64,000 nucleotides of DNA from Lutispora saccharofermentans (GCF_024363565.1 NZ_JAJEKE010000016.1:40276-104275); one strand, 5' to 3'. Shown: positions 1-10,367, counted from the stretch's first letter. Notes: a model not told the origin generated them from the sequence alone. Made by a program: numbers and translations.

Positions 1-130
1 TAACAGAAGCAATTATTATATCTCCAATGTTTCCATATCTCCTCAATGAACCGCCTACTACGCGAATGCACAATAGTTCCTTTGCGCCCGAATTGTCTGC
101 TACTCTTAAGCGCGATTCTTGTTGAATCAT
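1..130 (-). CDS. rplN: 50S ribosomal protein L14, N-terminal part (cut by window edge)
   Basis: The first 43 codons read [20 protein letters not shown] and onward, the typical L14 N-terminus, including the VADNSGAK motif. L14 binds 23S rRNA near the factor-binding side of the large subunit. The ATG at 130 follows an AAAGGAGG Shine-Dalgarno sequence. It lies directly after rpsQ in the usual S10-operon order. The gene runs off the left edge, so only the N-terminus is seen. Too short for an ORF scan but clear by sequence and position. Confidence 0.93.
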   Translation of the reverse strand, partial: MIQQESRLRVADNSGAKELLCIRVVGGSLRRYGNIGDIIIASV

Positions 131-151
131 TCAAAACCCTCCTTTCGGAAT

Positions 152-406
152 TTACTTTGCTCTCTCAATTATCTCAACAAGTCTCCATCTTTTCTCTTTG
201 CTTAAAGGCCTTGTTTCCATTATTGTAACTCTATCGCCAATTTTGCACTCGTTGTTTTCATCATGAGCTTTAAATTTTGTTGTTCTCTTTATTGATTTTT
301 TATATAACGGATGTCGCACCAGCGTCTCAATGGCAACAACTATTGTTTTATCCATCTTATCGCTAACTACTTTTCCGGTCCTTGTCTTTCTGTTACCTCT
401 TTCCAC
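152..406 (-). CDS. rpsQ: 30S ribosomal protein S17
   Basis: 84 residues, the usual length for bacterial S17, a primary 16S rRNA-binding OB-fold protein. The sequence shows the family's [17 protein letters not shown] core near residues 11-27 and RHPLYKK at 31-37. It sits between rpmC (20 bases upstream) and rplN (about 21 bases downstream) in the S10 operon and is surely co-transcribed with them. Nothing unusual seen. Confidence 0.97.
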   Translation of the reverse strand: MERGNRKTRTGKVVSDKMDKTIVVAIETLVRHPLYKKSIKRTTKFKAHDENNECKIGDRVTIMETRPLSKEKRWRLVEIIERAK

Positions 407-425
407 AGACTAAACCTCCTCTCGA

Positions 426-632
426 CTATTTGTTCTCTACAGCTTTGAGTTCCTTTTCCCTGAGAATAGTCTTTACACGTGCAATGGACTTTTTAACATC
501 TCTGACTTTCATAGGGTTTTCCAACTGACCGGTAGCCATTTGAAATCTTAAATTGAAAAGTTCACCTTTGAGTTCTAAAAGCTTTTGTTCTAGTTCGTTT
601 GATGACATTTCTCGGATCTTATTAGCCTTCAT
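426..632 (-). CDS. rpmC: 50S ribosomal protein L29
   Basis: Small two-helix ribosomal protein near the peptide exit tunnel, a docking site for nascent-chain factors. The segment [21 protein letters not shown] is the L29 signature. I prefer the ATG at 632 (MKANKIREM), giving 68 residues; an in-frame ATG at 641 is also possible. Either start overlaps the 3' end of rplP, implying translational coupling. Confidence 0.95.
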   Translation of the reverse strand: MKANKIREMSSNELEQKLLELKGELFNLRFQMATGQLENPMKVRDVKKSIARVKTILREKELKAVENK

Positions 633-1056
633 TACCTTCACCCACTTCCTCAGTTTCCTGACGGGTTACGAATTTGCACTTTACGGGCAGTTTATGCATA
701 GCCAGTCTCATAGCCTCTCGTGCAACCTCCTCAGATACACCCGCAATTTCAAATAATACTCTTCCCGGTTTTACTACCGCTACCCAGTATTCTGGTGAAC
801 CCTTTCCCGAACCCATACGAGTTTCAGCAGGTTTTTCTGTAACCGGCTTGTCAGGGAATATCTTTATCCAAACCTGACCGCCTCTTTTTATATATCTTGT
901 CATGGCAATTCTGGCAGCTTCTATCTGATTGCTTGTGATCCAAGCAGGCTCAACAGCCTTCAATCCATATTCACCATATGTTATGGTATTGCCTCTCAAG
1001 GCTTTACCTGCCATTTTGCCTCTCATTTGCTTACGACGTTTAACTCTTTTTGGCAT
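622..1056 (-). CDS. rplP: 50S ribosomal protein L16
   Basis: About 144 residues, beginning [16 protein letters not shown]16 sits at the A-site region of the large subunit and helps organise 23S rRNA near the peptidyl transferase centre. The family core ([19 protein letters not shown] segment, then [11 protein letters not shown] and [18 protein letters not shown]) is intact. The start is set at 1056 rather than the upstream in-frame Met because family members begin at MPKR. It follows rpsC by 7 bases and overlaps rpmC. Confidence 0.96.
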   Translation of the reverse strand: MPKRVKRRKQMRGKMAGKALRGNTITYGEYGLKAVEPAWITSNQIEAARIAMTRYIKRGGQVWIKIFPDKPVTEKPAETRMGSGKGSPEYWVAVVKPGRVLFEIAGVSEEVAREAMRLAMHKLPVKCKFVTRQETEEVGEGNEG

Positions 1057-1063
1057 CAACATA

Positions 1064-1732
1064 TTATTCTACTCCTCCTTCCTCAACTACTTTCTTAGCT
1101 TCTGGAAGTACCTCCCCTTTGTATATCCAAACCTTCACACCTATTCTTCCGTAGGTGGTGTGAGCTTCCGCAAAGCCATAATCAATGTCAGCCCTCAATG
1201 TCTGAAGTGGTATAGTACCTTCTCTGTACCATTCGCTTCTGGCAATTTCGGCTCCTCCAAGTCTTCCTGAAGTCATAGCCTTTATTCCCTTTGCACCGCT
1301 TCTCATTGTTCTTTGCATTGACTGCTTCATGGCTCTCCTGAAGGATATTCTCTTCTCTAATTGAGCAGCTATATTTTCTGCTACCAATTGAGCATCAAGC
1401 TCAGGTACTTTTATTTCTGATATATTTATTGAAACGCTTTTATTGTTTACAAGCTTTTCAACTTCTTTTCTAAGAGCTTCAATGCCTGCTCCGCCCTTGC
1501 CGATAACCATGCCCGGTTTTGCTGTGAATATGTTAAGCTTAACCTTGTTAGCGGTTCTTTCAATCTCTATCTTTGATATGCCTGAAGCAAACAGCTTTTT
1601 CTTTAAAAATTCTCTTACTTTATTGTCTTCTATTAAAAGGTCTGAAAAATCCTTATCATTTGCATACCATTTAGAATCCCAGTCCTTTATTATGCCCACT
1701 CTAAGTCCGTGTGGATTTACCTTTTGGCCCAC
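1064..1732 (-). CDS. rpsC: 30S ribosomal protein S3
   Basis: 222 residues, normal length. S3 lies at the mRNA entry channel and contributes to mRNA unwinding. The N-terminus [20 protein letters not shown] is diagnostic. A KH domain with the loop GKGG is visible around residues 75-85, followed by the C-terminal domain with [17 protein letters not shown]. It lies between rplV and rplP in the S10 operon with a strong Shine-Dalgarno sequence. Confidence 0.98.
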   Translation of the reverse strand: MGQKVNPHGLRVGIIKDWDSKWYANDKDFSDLLIEDNKVREFLKKKLFASGISKIEIERTANKVKLNIFTAKPGMVIGKGGAGIEALRKEVEKLVNNKSVSINISEIKVPELDAQLVAENIAAQLEKRISFRRAMKQSMQRTMRSGAKGIKAMTSGRLGGAEIARSEWYREGTIPLQTLRADIDYGFAEAHTTYGRIGVKVWIYKGEVLPEAKKVVEEGGVE

Positions 1733-1749
1733 TAAGAATCCCTCCTTCT

Positions 1750-2085
1750 TTATTCTTTTTCTGATACAACAAGTGTTATATGACTGGTCCTCTTCAATAT
1801 TCTAACACCACGGCCTTTTGCACTTGCCATAAATCTTTTGAGTGTAGGTCCTTGAGTTGCGTAGGCCTCAGAAATATATAGCTTATCAACATCCATGTTG
1901 TGATTGTTCTCAGCGTTTGCAACTGCTGACTTTAACAGCTTTTCCAGTATTACAGATGCAGCTTTTGGAGTATGCTTTAATATGGCAAAAGCTTCACCCA
2001 CTTTTTTCCCTCTGATCAAATCAATTACTATATTGACTTTCCTTGAGGAAATTCTTATATATTTAGCAACTGCTCTTGCTTCCAC
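1750..2085 (-). CDS. rplV: 50S ribosomal protein L22
   Basis: 111 residues. L22 lines the exit tunnel; its beta-hairpin contributes to macrolide sensitivity. The hairpin region [18 protein letters not shown] near residues 80-97 is present with no obvious insertion or deletion. The start is at [16 protein letters not shown], the typical N-terminus. It sits 29 bases after rpsS and 17 bases before rpsC. Confidence 0.97.
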   Translation of the reverse strand: MEARAVAKYIRISSRKVNIVIDLIRGKKVGEAFAILKHTPKAASVILEKLLKSAVANAENNHNMDVDKLYISEAYATQGPTLKRFMASAKGRGVRILKRTSHITLVVSEKE

Positions 2086-2114
2086 GGGATGTACCTCCTT
2101 CCGTATTAGGATTA

Positions 2115-2399
2115 TTATTTAAGTGAAGTTGATTTTTCTGTATGATTGCCATGTCCTCTGAAGGTTCTGGTAGGCGCGAATTCCCCAAGCTTGTGTCCCA
2201 CCATGTCTTCAACAATATAAACCGGAACATGCTTCCTTCCATCATGAACAGCAATAGTATGGCCTACCATTTCCGGGAATATTGTGGAGCTTCTTGACCA
2301 TGTTTTCAGAACAACTTTCTTGCCGGATTTATTCATTTCAACTATTCTCTTAAATAGTTTTTCTTCTACAAAAGGCCCCTTCTTAATCGATCTACTCAT
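2115..2399 (-). CDS. rpsS: 30S ribosomal protein S19
   Basis: 94 residues from [15 protein letters not shown], the usual start; the longer in-frame extension upstream is not S19-like and lacks a better ribosome-binding site. S19 packs with S13 in the head of the small subunit. It is separated from rplB by an 87-base spacer that contains a short degenerate repeat, longer than usual for this gene pair. Confidence 0.97.
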   Translation of the reverse strand: MSRSIKKGPFVEEKLFKRIVEMNKSGKKVVLKTWSRSSTIFPEMVGHTIAVHDGRKHVPVYIVEDMVGHKLGEFAPTRTFRGHGNHTEKSTSLK

Positions 2400-2423
2400 T
2401 AATTTGCCTCCTTCCCAACTATT

Positions 2424-2480
2424 TTGTTGCGACTGCGGGTTATGTAAAAACCTAACTCGCAACTCGCAACCCATGTCCTA
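2424..2480 (-). repeat. Degenerate short repeat in the rpsS-rplB spacer
   Basis: The spacer contains aactcgcaactcgcaaccc on the plus strand, preceded by gttgcgactgcgggttatg, which is roughly its inverted complement. It is made of imperfect 8-base units and could form a weak hairpin. I see no gene in it. Similar word-like spacers occur at 3340-3434 and 35413-35470. Confidence 0.45.
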
Positions 2481-2486
2481 CAAGAA

Positions 2487-3320
2487 TTATTTCTCATTTC
2501 TTCTCTTAACAATAAATTTGTTGGACAGTTTCTTTTTATTTCTTGTCTTATAACCAAGTGCAGGTTTGCCCCAAGGAGTTAAAGGTCCGGGTCTTCCTAC
2601 CGGTGACTTGCCCTCACCGCCGCCATGCGGATGGTCTACAGGGTTCATTACGGAACCTCTTACCGTAGGTCTTATTCCCATGTGCCTCTTTCTTCCGGCT
2701 TTACCTATGCTTATGATCTCATGCTCAAGATTTCCTACCTGACCGATGGTTGCCTTGCATTCAATCCTTATCATTCTTACTTCACCGGATGGAAGTCTAA
2801 GCTGAGCATAGTTACCTTCCTTGGCCATAAGCTGGGCTGCGTTTCCTGCTGCTCTAACCAGCTGACCACCCTTGCCGGCCTTAAGCTCAATATTATGAAC
2901 AAAAGTACCCACAGGGATGTTTTTTAGGGATAATGCATTTCCGACTTTAATATCTGCATCCTCTGAAGATATTACAGTATCTCCTACCTTTAAACCATGG
3001 GGTGCTATTATATATCTCTTTTCACCGTCAACATAGTTTAACAAGGCTATATTTGCTGTTCTGTTCGGATCATATTCTATAGCGGCAACCTTTGCAGGAA
3101 TGTCCACTTTATCTCTCTTGAAATCTATTATTCTATATTTTCTTTTATGTCCGCCGCCCTGATGTCTGACTGTTATCTTTCCGTAGTTATTTCTCCCTGC
3201 CTTGCTCTTGATTATTTCAACCAAGGATTTTTCCGGCTCTGTCTTTGAAATCTCTTCAAAGGTTGAAACCGTCATAAATCTTCTGGCGGGAGAAGTAGGT
3301 TTATATTTCTTTATCGCCAT
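2487..3320 (-). CDS. rplB: 50S ribosomal protein L2
   Basis: 277 residues, the usual length. L2 is needed for subunit association and peptidyl transferase assembly. The N-terminus [20 protein letters not shown] and the C-terminal motif [20 protein letters not shown] (with the conserved histidine) are present. It is followed downstream by rpsS and preceded by rplW, from which it is separated by an unusual 115-base spacer. Confidence 0.98.
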   Translation of the reverse strand: MAIKKYKPTSPARRFMTVSTFEEISKTEPEKSLVEIIKSKAGRNNYGKITVRHQGGGHKRKYRIIDFKRDKVDIPAKVAAIEYDPNRTANIALLNYVDGEKRYIIAPHGLKVGDTVISSEDADIKVGNALSLKNIPVGTFVHNIELKAGKGGQLVRAAGNAAQLMAKEGNYAQLRLPSGEVRMIRIECKATIGQVGNLEHEIISIGKAGRKRHMGIRPTVRGSVMNPVDHPHGGGEGKSPVGRPGPLTPWGKPALGYKTRNKKKLSNKFIVKRRNEK

Positions 3321-3339
3321 ATTATTTCTCCTCCTGTTT

Positions 3340-3434
3340 TAAGCGGTAATTATCGGCGACCGCTTTCACTTTTCACCGGCTCCAGCGCCCTACCCTAATA
3401 TCCTGAGTTCTGAGCTCTGAAACCTGAGCTCCAG
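3340..3434 (-). repeat. Word-like degenerate repeat in the rplB-rplW spacer
   Basis: The 115-base gap between rplW and rplB, where a few tens of bases are usual, contains ctgagttctgagctctga followed by aacctgagctccaga on the plus strand. It is a run of variants of CTGAGCTC with a period of about 7-9 bases. No ORF, promoter or clear terminator was seen. It may be a decayed repeat insertion tolerated inside the operon. Confidence 0.5.
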
Positions 3435-3435
3435 A

Positions 3436-3723
3436 TTATAGCCCTTCGAAGAACTCAATTGCCTTGCTGTCCTGGGTAAGCTTAACGATGGCTTTCTTGT
3501 ATCCGGGCCTTCTGCCTTCATATCTGCCCATTCTCTTCATTTTGCCCATCATTCTTATAGTATTTACCTTATCGACTTTTACTTTAAAAACTTCTTCTAC
3601 GGCTTTTTTTATCTGATTTTTATTGGCATTGATATCTACTATAAAGGTGTATTTTTTATCTGCCATTTCGCCCATGCTCTTTTCTGTGATAACGGGCCTT
3701 CTTATGATATCGTAGGCATTCAT
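3436..3723 (-). CDS. rplW: 50S ribosomal protein L23
   Basis: 95 residues. L23 is at the tunnel exit and is the docking site of trigger factor and SRP. The sequence [17 protein letters not shown] and the [20 protein letters not shown] region match the family. Its start codon overlaps the last base of the rplD stop, so the two are translationally coupled. Confidence 0.97.
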   Translation of the reverse strand: MNAYDIIRRPVITEKSMGEMADKKYTFIVDINANKNQIKKAVEEVFKVKVDKVNTIRMMGKMKRMGRYEGRRPGYKKAIVKLTQDSKAIEFFEGL

Positions 3724-4346
3724 TATACGTACACCTCCTCAACCTTCTCAACCGCTGATTTTGTTATGATGAATTTATCATAGTTTAAAATATCGTAAAC
3801 ATTTAATGTATTAACCAAGGAGGTCTTTACATTGGGAATGTTTCTTGCGGATTTTTCTACGCTCTCATTCTTTTCGGATAATACTATCAAAGTTTTTGAA
3901 TCAACATTTAAATTCTGAAGCATGGTTACAACCTGCTTTGTCTTTGGTGCATCAAAATTCAGTTCATCCAAAACTATTATATTATTATCATTTACCTTTG
4001 AACTCAAGGCAGATTTCATTGCTATTCTTCTTATTTTCTTAGGCAATGTATATCTGTAGGATCTTGGCTTTGGAGCAAATACGATACCTCCATGAGTCCA
4101 TTGAGGTGATCTGATGCTTCCGTGTCTTGCTCTTCCTGTCCCTTTTTGCCTCCAAGGCTTGATTCCGCCGCCGCGCACTTCTGCTCTTGTAAGAGCTGAC
4201 TGAGTTCCTTGTCTTCTATTCGCTAAAAGCATCTTCACAACCTGATGCATAGCTTCAACATTAACATTTACACCAAATATACTATCTTTTAATTCTATAT
4301 CGCCGACCTGCTGTCCGCCTATATTATATAAAGCTACCTTAGGCAT
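3723..4346 (-). CDS. rplD: 50S ribosomal protein L4
   Basis: 207 residues. L4 binds 23S rRNA domain I and lines the exit tunnel. The conserved loop region ([19 protein letters not shown], near residues 60-78) is intact, with no macrolide-resistance-like insertion visible. In other bacteria L4 or other S10-operon proteins can feed back on the operon leader. It lies between rplC and rplW. Confidence 0.97.
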   Translation of the reverse strand: MPKVALYNIGGQQVGDIELKDSIFGVNVNVEAMHQVVKMLLANRRQGTQSALTRAEVRGGGIKPWRQKGTGRARHGSIRSPQWTHGGIVFAPKPRSYRYTLPKKIRRIAMKSALSSKVNDNNIIVLDELNFDAPKTKQVVTMLQNLNVDSKTLIVLSEKNESVEKSARNIPNVKTSLVNTLNVYDILNYDKFIITKSAVEKVEEVYV

Positions 4347-4370
4347 AGCACATCCTCCTTTCTCACCGTT

Positions 4371-5000
4371 TTATGCCTTCACTGTGTCTTTTATCATGAC
4401 CAGTGAACCTCTTATCCCGGGTACTCCGCCTTTTACAAGTATATAGTTCTTTTCAGCATCTACTTTTACAACTTCAAGGTTTTGTACCGTAGTATTCTCA
4501 TTACCCATTCTTCCAGGGAGCTTCTTTCCCTTAAAGGTTCTTGACGGGTCTGAAGATGCACCCATTGAACCAGGGGCTCTGTGGAATTTGGAGCCGTGCC
4601 TCATAGGTCCTCTATGGGCATTAAATCTCTTTATAGTTCCTGCTGTTCCTTTACCTTTGGAAACGCCGCTTACATCGACCTTGTCTCCTTCAGCAAATAC
4701 ATCAGCCTTTATTTCCTGTCCTATTTCAAAGGATTCCGCGTTTTCAACTCTGAGCTCTCTTAAGTATCTCTTTGTAGCAACCTTCGCTTTTGCGAAATGG
4801 CCTTTCATAGGCTTATTAACCTTTTTCTCGTCCTTATCCTGGTAACCCACCTGGATGGATGAGTAGCCATCGTTCTCCATTGTTTTCTTCTGCACAACCA
4901 CGTTAGGTCCTGCTTGAATAACTGTTACTGGGATAGCCTTTCCTTCTTTGCTGAAAATCTGCGTCATCCCGACTTTTTTTCCTAAAATTGCTTTTTTCAT
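4371..5000 (-). CDS. rplC: 50S ribosomal protein L3
   Basis: 209 residues, starting [16 protein letters not shown], the family N-terminus. L3 reaches into the peptidyl transferase centre. The [20 protein letters not shown] region and the following tip of the L3 loop are intact. Good Shine-Dalgarno sequence. It is 69 bases downstream of rpsJ. Confidence 0.97.
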   Translation of the reverse strand: MKKAILGKKVGMTQIFSKEGKAIPVTVIQAGPNVVVQKKTMENDGYSSIQVGYQDKDEKKVNKPMKGHFAKAKVATKRYLRELRVENAESFEIGQEIKADVFAEGDKVDVSGVSKGKGTAGTIKRFNAHRGPMRHGSKFHRAPGSMGASSDPSRTFKGKKLPGRMGNENTTVQNLEVVKVDAEKNYILVKGGVPGIRGSLVMIKDTVKA

Positions 5001-5069
5001 CTTTCCACCTCCATAATTTACAGAGGACCGATAGTATCGGTCATACTAAATCATAATTGACAACCTTCG

Positions 5070-5378
5070 TTACAGTTTGATTTCTATATCTACGCCGGCA
5101 GGTAAATCCAACCTCATCAAAGCGTCTACAGTTTTAGGCGTAGGGCTTAATATATCAATCAGCCTCTTATGAGTTCTCATCTCAAACTGCTCTCTTGAGT
5201 CCTTGTACTTATGAACTGCTCTGAGTATAGTTATGATTTCTTTTTGAGTTGGCAGAGGCACTGGGCCTGACACCTTTGCTCCTGTTCTTTTTGCAGTTTC
5301 AACAATTTTCTGAGCTGATTGATCGATTAGATTGTGATCAAATGCCTTTAATCTGATTCTGATTTTTTGTTTTGCCAT
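5070..5378 (-). CDS. rpsJ: 30S ribosomal protein S10 (NusE)
   Basis: 102 residues from [20 protein letters not shown]10 is both a small-subunit head protein and the NusE transcription factor that links NusG to the ribosome. The family motif [17 protein letters not shown] and [12 protein letters not shown] are present. The in-frame Met seven codons upstream is rejected because AAGGAGGG lies just before the ATG at 5378. First gene of the S10 operon, behind a structured leader. Confidence 0.97.
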   Translation of the reverse strand: MAKQKIRIRLKAFDHNLIDQSAQKIVETAKRTGAKVSGPVPLPTQKEIITILRAVHKYKDSREQFEMRTHKRLIDILSPTPKTVDALMRLDLPAGVDIEIKL

Positions 5379-5399
5379 TTTTATTTCCCTCCTTTTCAT

Positions 5400-5745
5400 C
5401 GCACGCGTCTATTTTACTCACGTACAACCGCTTACTGCCGTACACTAATCCGGGTGTGTTCTATTTTTTTATTTGGTGTACCCCGAAAGTACACCGGCAG
5501 TAGAGTCGCCCGAATTCAAGATCCAGACACTACTCCGCAAGAATTTCCCAAGTTGAACGAGACTTCATTTTGCAAAGCAAAATGTTAGTCGAGTCCATAC
5601 TGGACTTAGCCGCCATTTGAGACCCGCCTTTCTTTTAAAGCGGGGGTCTTAGGGCGGGTTAGTTCAGTGATAGTCTTGCAACCTCTTGCTTCATCGCATG
5701 CTTGTATTGACAACTATTATAGTTTAAACTATTTTAGTCACTTTG
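5400..5745 (-). promoter_or_regulatory. rpsJ: Structured untranslated leader of the S10 operon (candidate ribosomal-protein leader)
   Basis: The tuf-rpsJ gap of 470 bases holds no convincing gene but several base-pairable segments. An outer helix can pair TACTGCCG (5495-5502) with CGGCAGTA (5433-5440), enclosing the hairpin GGTGTAC-loop-GTACACC (5474-5494). Further upstream CATTTTGCTTTGCAAAATG (5570-5588 area) and a CCCGC/GCGGG pairing around 5624-5660 are visible. A TATAAT box (about 5717-5722, minus strand) suggests a local promoter. A role as an autoregulatory leader is inference; I do not recognise it as a known family. Confidence 0.5.
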
Positions 5746-5793
5746 ACAATAATTATTATTAGCTTTTTGCATATTTTTTTGCAAAACATTAAC

Positions 5794-5835
5794 AAGGTTC
5801 GGGAGTCCGGCTTAAGCCGGACTCCAGGACCTTTT
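5794..5835 (-). terminator. Rho-independent terminator after tuf (copy 1)
   Basis: A long GC-rich inverted repeat, GGTCCTGGAGTCCGGC paired with GCCGGACTCCCGAACC, lies 14 bases after the tuf stop codon. The reverse side carries an AT-rich tract. It should end most str-operon transcripts before the S10 leader. Confidence 0.85.
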
Positions 5836-5848
5836 TATCAATGCTTTT

Positions 5849-7051
5849 TTATTCTATTATAGAAGCAACTGCTCCGGCTCCTACCGTTCTTCCGCCTTCT
5901 CTTATAGCGAATCTCAAGCCTTCTTCTATAGCTATCGGTGTTATAAGCTTTATCGTCATCGTTATGTGGTCACCGGGCATGCACATTTCTACTCCCTCTG
6001 GAAGTTCTATTACGCCTGTTACGTCTGTCGTCCTGAAGTAGAACTGGGGTCTGTATCCTTTAAAGAATGGAGTGTGTCTTCCTCCTTCTTCTTTGGTCAG
6101 TACGTATACTTGTGCCGTAAAGTGTGTGTGAGGCTTTATGGAGCCCGGTTTTGCCAGTACCTGGCCTCTTTCTATTTCTGTCCTTTGTACGCCTCTTAAA
6201 AGTACTCCTATGTTGTCTCCGGCTTGTGCCTGGTCAAGCAGCTTCCTGAACATTTCTACGCCTGTTACTACTGTTGTCTTCGGTGTGTCGTTCAGTCCTA
6301 CTATTTCTACGTTGTCTTGTACTTTTACTGTTCCTCTTTCTACTCTTCCTGTTGCAACTGTTCCTCTTCCTGTTATGGAGAATACGTCTTCCACAGGCAT
6401 CAGGAATGGTTTGTCTGTTGCTCTTTCTGGTGTTGGAATGTAGTTGTCTACTTCTGCCATCAGCTTATGGATTGCTCCGCACCATTGGCATTCTTCGCTT
6501 CCGCATCCGCATTCCAGTGCCTTTAAGGCTGAGCCTGCAACTATCGGTGTGTCGTCTCCGGGGAATTCATATTCGTTCAATAGTTCTCTTACTTCCATTT
6601 CAACCAGTTCGATAAGTTCTGCGTCGTCTACCATGTCTACTTTGTTCAAGAATACTACTATATATGGCACTCCAACCTGTCTGGATAGGAGTATGTGCTC
6701 TCTTGTTTGAGGCATCGGTCCGTCTGCTGCTGATACTACCAGTATGGCTCCGTCCATCTGAGCTGCTCCTGTTATCATGTTCTTTACATAGTCAGCGTGT
6801 CCGGGGCAGTCAACGTGGGCATAGTGTCTTGTTGCTGTCTGGTATTCAACGTGTGAGGTGTTTATTGTTATTCCTCTTTCTTTTTCTTCCGGTGCTTTGT
6901 CTATTTCATCATATTTTGTTGCTGTCGCTCCACCAAATTTTGATAGTACTGTGGTTATTGCTGCTGTCAGTGTCGTCTTTCCATGGTCAACGTGTCCTAT
7001 GGTTCCTATGTTTACATGGGGTTTCGTTCTTTCATATTTTGCCTTTGCCAT
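5849..7051 (-). CDS. tuf: Elongation factor Tu, copy 1
   Basis: 400-residue GTPase that delivers aminoacyl-tRNA to the ribosome. G1 GHVDHGKT (19-26), the DCPGH motif (81-85) and NKVD (136-139) are intact. Residues 181-191 carry a cysteine-rich insertion, C-x-C-x4-C-x2-C, which could bind zinc; such insertions are known in some anaerobic Bacillota. The protein is identical to the copy at 22233-23435, and the shared DNA extends a few bases into both flanks. It is the last gene of the str operon, 39 bases after fusA. Confidence 0.98.
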   Translation of the reverse strand: MAKAKYERTKPHVNIGTIGHVDHGKTTLTAAITTVLSKFGGATATKYDEIDKAPEEKERGITINTSHVEYQTATRHYAHVDCPGHADYVKNMITGAAQMDGAILVVSAADGPMPQTREHILLSRQVGVPYIVVFLNKVDMVDDAELIELVEMEVRELLNEYEFPGDDTPIVAGSALKALECGCGSEECQWCGAIHKLMAEVDNYIPTPERATDKPFLMPVEDVFSITGRGTVATGRVERGTVKVQDNVEIVGLNDTPKTTVVTGVEMFRKLLDQAQAGDNIGVLLRGVQRTEIERGQVLAKPGSIKPHTHFTAQVYVLTKEEGGRHTPFFKGYRPQFYFRTTDVTGVIELPEGVEMCMPGDHITMTIKLITPIAIEEGLRFAIREGGRTVGAGAVASIIE

Positions 7052-7090
7052 TTTTTACTTTTCCTCCTTTATATCCGATTTAAGTCTCAA

Positions 7091-9157
7091 CTATTTTGCC
7101 AATACTTTTTCTGCAATATTTTTCGGCACTTCTTCAAAGTGGCTCATTTCCATTGAATAGACTCCTCTTCCCTGAGTCCTGGATCTTAAATCCGTAGCAT
7201 AGCCGAACATTTCAGCCAAAGGTACAAAGCCTCTGATAACCTGTGCTCCCATCCTGGCTTCCATGCCTTCTATCCTTCCTCTTCTGGAGTTAATATCTCC
7301 TATTACGTCGCCCATATAGTCTTCAGGCACCGTAACTTCAACCTTCATTATAGGTTCCAACAAAGCAGGATCGGCTTTTCTCATGCCTTCCTTGAAGCCT
7401 ATGGAACCAGCTATCTTAAAGGCCATTTCTGATGAGTCCACTTCATGATAGGAACCATCATACAATGTCACCTTTAAGTCTATTACATTGTAACCGCCTA
7501 AGATTCCATTCTGCAGTGCATCCTCTACTCCGGCCTGAACTGCGGGAATATATTCCTTAGGTATTACTCCGCCTACTATCTTATTGACAAATTCAAAGCC
7601 GGTGCCCGGTTCTTTCGGTTCCAGTTCAAGCCAAACATGTCCGTATTGTCCCTTACCGCCGGACTGTCTGACGAATTTGCCTTCTGCCTGAACCTTTTTC
7701 TTTATGGTCTCTTTGTATGCTACCTGAGGTTTTCCTATATTGGCTTCAACCTTGTATTCCCTCAGCATTCTGTCAACTATTATCTCAAGATGCAATTCTC
7801 CCATGCCGGCTATTATCGTCTGACCCGTTTCAGTATTTGTATAGGTTCTGAATGTCGGATCTTCTTCAGCCAGCTTGGCTAAAGCTATTCCCATCTTATC
7901 CTGGCCTGCTTTAGTCTTCGGCTCTATTGCCACATTGATAACAGGCTCAGGGAACTGCATTGATTCCAAGATTATAGGTGAGTCATCCAGGCAAAGAGTA
8001 TCTCCGGTAGTAGTATCCTTGAGGCCGACTGCAGCTGCAATGTCACCGGTATAAACCTCTTTTACTTCTTCCCTGTGATTTGCGTGCATCAGCACTATTC
8101 TGCCCAGTCTTTCCTTTTTGCCCTTAGTCGAGTTATACAAGTAAGAGCCTGATTCTACCTTTCCTGAATACACTCTAAAGAAAGCCAGCTTTCCTACATA
8201 CGGATCAACCATGATCTTAAAGGCCAGAGCTGAGAAAGGTTCATTATCGTCAGGATGTCTGACAATCTTTTCATCGCCTTCAATAGTAGTACCTTCGATA
8301 GCAGGAATATCTAAAGGTGAGGGCATATAGTCCACAACTGCATCCAAAACCCATTGAACCCCTTTGTTCTTGTAGGATGATCCACAAAGAACGGGAGTCA
8401 TTTTGACCGCCAATGTGCCTTTTCTTATAGCTGACTTGATCTCTTCCTCAGTTATCTCTTCACCTTCAAGGTATTTCATCATCAGTTCTTCATCATTGTC
8501 TGATGCTGCCTCGATCATCTTATCCCTGTATTCCTTGCATATATCTTTGAGATCTTCCGGTATCTCGGTTTCTTCTATTTCCTTGCCCATGTCATCCTTA
8601 TATATCTCTGCTTTCATGGTAACAAGATCGATGATACCCACAAAGGTATCTTCCTTTCCAATGGGGATCTGTATAGGTACAGCATTGGTCTTGAGCCTAT
8701 CCTTCATCATTTCAACAACCCTGAAGAAATCGGCACCCATGATATCCATTTTATTTATATAAGCAAGCCTGGGTACATTATATTTATCCGCTTGACGCCA
8801 AACTGTTTCAGATTGGGGCTCAACGCCGCCTTTTGCACAGAACACCGCAACTGAACCATCGAGAACACGCAGTGACCTTTCTACCTCAACAGTAAAGTCC
8901 ACGTGCCCCGGCGTATCTATAATGTTTATTCTGTGGCCCTTCCATTGAGCAGTAGTCGCAGCAGAAGTGATCGTTATTCCTCTTTCCTGCTCCTGCTCCA
9001 TCCAATCCATAGTAGCAGAGCCTTCATGAGTCTCCCCAACCTTGTGAGTTCTGCCTGTGTAGTACAGAATTCTTTCAGTGGTCGTGGTCTTTCCTGCATC
9101 TATGTGGGCCATTATTCCTATGTTTCTGGTTTTTTCTAACGGAAATTGCCTAGGCAC
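7091..9157 (-). CDS. fusA: Elongation factor G
   Basis: 688-residue translocation GTPase. G1 AHIDAGKTT (residues 17-25), DTPGHVDF and NKMD are present, and domain IV contains the [10 protein letters not shown] segment. The start is GTG at 9157, preceded by GGAGGAGG. It lies between rpsG and tuf in the standard str operon. A diverged EF-G-like paralogue is encoded at 42853-44937; this copy is the canonical one. Confidence 0.98.
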   Translation of the reverse strand: MPRQFPLEKTRNIGIMAHIDAGKTTTTERILYYTGRTHKVGETHEGSATMDWMEQEQERGITITSAATTAQWKGHRINIIDTPGHVDFTVEVERSLRVLDGSVAVFCAKGGVEPQSETVWRQADKYNVPRLAYINKMDIMGADFFRVVEMMKDRLKTNAVPIQIPIGKEDTFVGIIDLVTMKAEIYKDDMGKEIEETEIPEDLKDICKEYRDKMIEAASDNDEELMMKYLEGEEITEEEIKSAIRKGTLAVKMTPVLCGSSYKNKGVQWVLDAVVDYMPSPLDIPAIEGTTIEGDEKIVRHPDDNEPFSALAFKIMVDPYVGKLAFFRVYSGKVESGSYLYNSTKGKKERLGRIVLMHANHREEVKEVYTGDIAAAVGLKDTTTGDTLCLDDSPIILESMQFPEPVINVAIEPKTKAGQDKMGIALAKLAEEDPTFRTYTNTETGQTIIAGMGELHLEIIVDRMLREYKVEANIGKPQVAYKETIKKKVQAEGKFVRQSGGKGQYGHVWLELEPKEPGTGFEFVNKIVGGVIPKEYIPAVQAGVEDALQNGILGGYNVIDLKVTLYDGSYHEVDSSEMAFKIAGSIGFKEGMRKADPALLEPIMKVEVTVPEDYMGDVIGDINSRRGRIEGMEARMGAQVIRGFVPLAEMFGYATDLRSRTQGRGVYSMEMSHFEEVPKNIAEKVLAK

Positions 9158-9238
9158 TTAAATCCTCCTCCCTATAGCAAGAATCACTTATATGTTTCCC
9201 AAATATTTCAGCATTACACAATTCTCCATCAAATATAA

Positions 9239-9709
9239 CTACCACCTGTAATGTGCAAAAGCCTTATTTGCCTCAGCCATCTTATGAGTGTCTTCTCTCT
9301 TCTTAACACTGGAGCCTACGTTATTGGCAGCATCCATTATCTCTCCTGCCAATCTTTCTTTCATGGTTCTTTCTCCTCTTTTTCTGGAGTAGTCAACCAG
9401 CCATCTCATCCCCAATGCTTGTCGTCTGTCAGCTCTAACTTCAATAGGTACCTGATAAGTAGCTCCACCTATTCTTCTGGCTTTAACTTCTAAAACAGGC
9501 ATTATATTGTTCATAGCTGTTTCAAATACTTCTAAAGGATCTTTACCTGTCTTGTTTCTTATTATTTCAAAAGCTTCATATATAATTTTTTCAGCCGCAC
9601 CTTTTTTTCCGTCAAGCATAATATTATTTATGAGCTTAGAAACTACCTTGTCATTGTACAATGGATCAGGTAAAACGTCTCTCTTTGGAATAAATCCTTT
9701 TCTTGGCAC
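9239..9709 (-). CDS. rpsG: 30S ribosomal protein S7
   Basis: 156 residues from [17 protein letters not shown]7 is the primary assembly protein of the small-subunit head. The conserved [19 protein letters not shown] segment (about 114-132) is intact. It lies 81 bases before fusA and 121 bases after rpsL; the latter spacer holds a hairpin. In E. coli S7 regulates the rpsL-rpsG spacer, but whether that applies here is unknown. Confidence 0.97.
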   Translation of the reverse strand: MPRKGFIPKRDVLPDPLYNDKVVSKLINNIMLDGKKGAAEKIIYEAFEIIRNKTGKDPLEVFETAMNNIMPVLEVKARRIGGATYQVPIEVRADRRQALGMRWLVDYSRKRGERTMKERLAGEIMDAANNVGSSVKKREDTHKMAEANKAFAHYRW

Positions 9710-9796
9710 TTTGCTTCCCTCCTTAACATTTAATTATTCATCGGTACTCGGCAATGTATAAAAACATGATGCCGTTGTGCGCAAAATATATATTTA

Positions 9797-9811
9797 CACG
9801 GCATGGCCGTG
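9797..9811 (-). promoter_or_regulatory. Perfect hairpin in the rpsL-rpsG spacer
   Basis: CACGGC-ATG-GCCGTG is a six-base-pair GC-rich stem with a 3-base loop, 20 bases after rpsL stops. The rest of the 121-base spacer is AT-rich. It could be a partial attenuator or RNA-processing signal; there is no long T run, so full termination is unlikely. Confidence 0.4.
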
Positions 9812-9830
9812 ATATAATATCCGCACAATA

Positions 9831-10205
9831 TTATTTCTTAGGTCTTTTGGCACCGTATTTGGATCTACCTTGCTTTCTGTTGGCAACTCCGGCAGCATCC
9901 AATGTTCCCCTGACGATGTGATATCTTACGCCAGGCAAATCCTTTACCCTGCCTCCTCTTATAAGCACGACAGAGTGCTCCTGCAGGTTATGACCTATAC
10001 CAGGAATGTAACCTGATACTTCTATTCCGTTCGTAAGTCTTACTCTGGCAATCTTTCTTAAAGCAGAGTTAGGCTTCTTTGGAGTAGTTGTCTTAACTAC
10101 AGTGCATACTCCTCTCTTCTGCGGGGACTCCTCTAGTGCCGGCGCAGTGGATTTGTAAGTTACTTGCTGTCTGCCCTTTCTAACCAACTGGTTTATGGTA
10201 GGCAT
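9831..10205 (-). CDS. rpsL: 30S ribosomal protein S12
   Basis: 124 residues starting [13 protein letters not shown], the standard N-terminus. S12 monitors decoding at the A site. The two loops tied to streptomycin resistance, [10 protein letters not shown] and [12 protein letters not shown], have their usual lysines, so the allele looks streptomycin-sensitive. First ribosomal gene of the str operon; the longer upstream in-frame extension is rejected. Confidence 0.97.
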   Translation of the reverse strand: MPTINQLVRKGRQQVTYKSTAPALEESPQKRGVCTVVKTTTPKKPNSALRKIARVRLTNGIEVSGYIPGIGHNLQEHSVVLIRGGRVKDLPGVRYHIVRGTLDAAGVANRKQGRSKYGAKRPKK

Positions 10206-10333
10206 CAAATACACCTCCTTAAATATTTTTTGACCTACAGGAAAGCTAAATTCCATAATATAGACTTTCCCGTTATGGGTGTGATAAAGGCTCCCTTGCT
10301 ATTAAAACGCTTCCATCGGAGGCCTTTTTATAT

Positions 10334-10367
10334 AAAATATGCCCCTTCAATTGAAGGGGCATATTTT
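10334..10367 (-). terminator. Perfect palindrome after the L7Ae-like gene
   Basis: AAAATATGCCCCTTCAA is followed by its exact inverse complement, ending just at the stop codon of the L7Ae-like gene and followed on the minus strand by TATATAAAAA. It is a likely terminator or attenuator before rpsL, some 130 bases downstream. Confidence 0.7.

Noticed and set aside
6138..7083. Plus-strand ORFs opposite both tuf genes, identical in each copy
   Set aside because: They are shadows of the conserved tuf sequence; their identity only reflects the tuf duplication.
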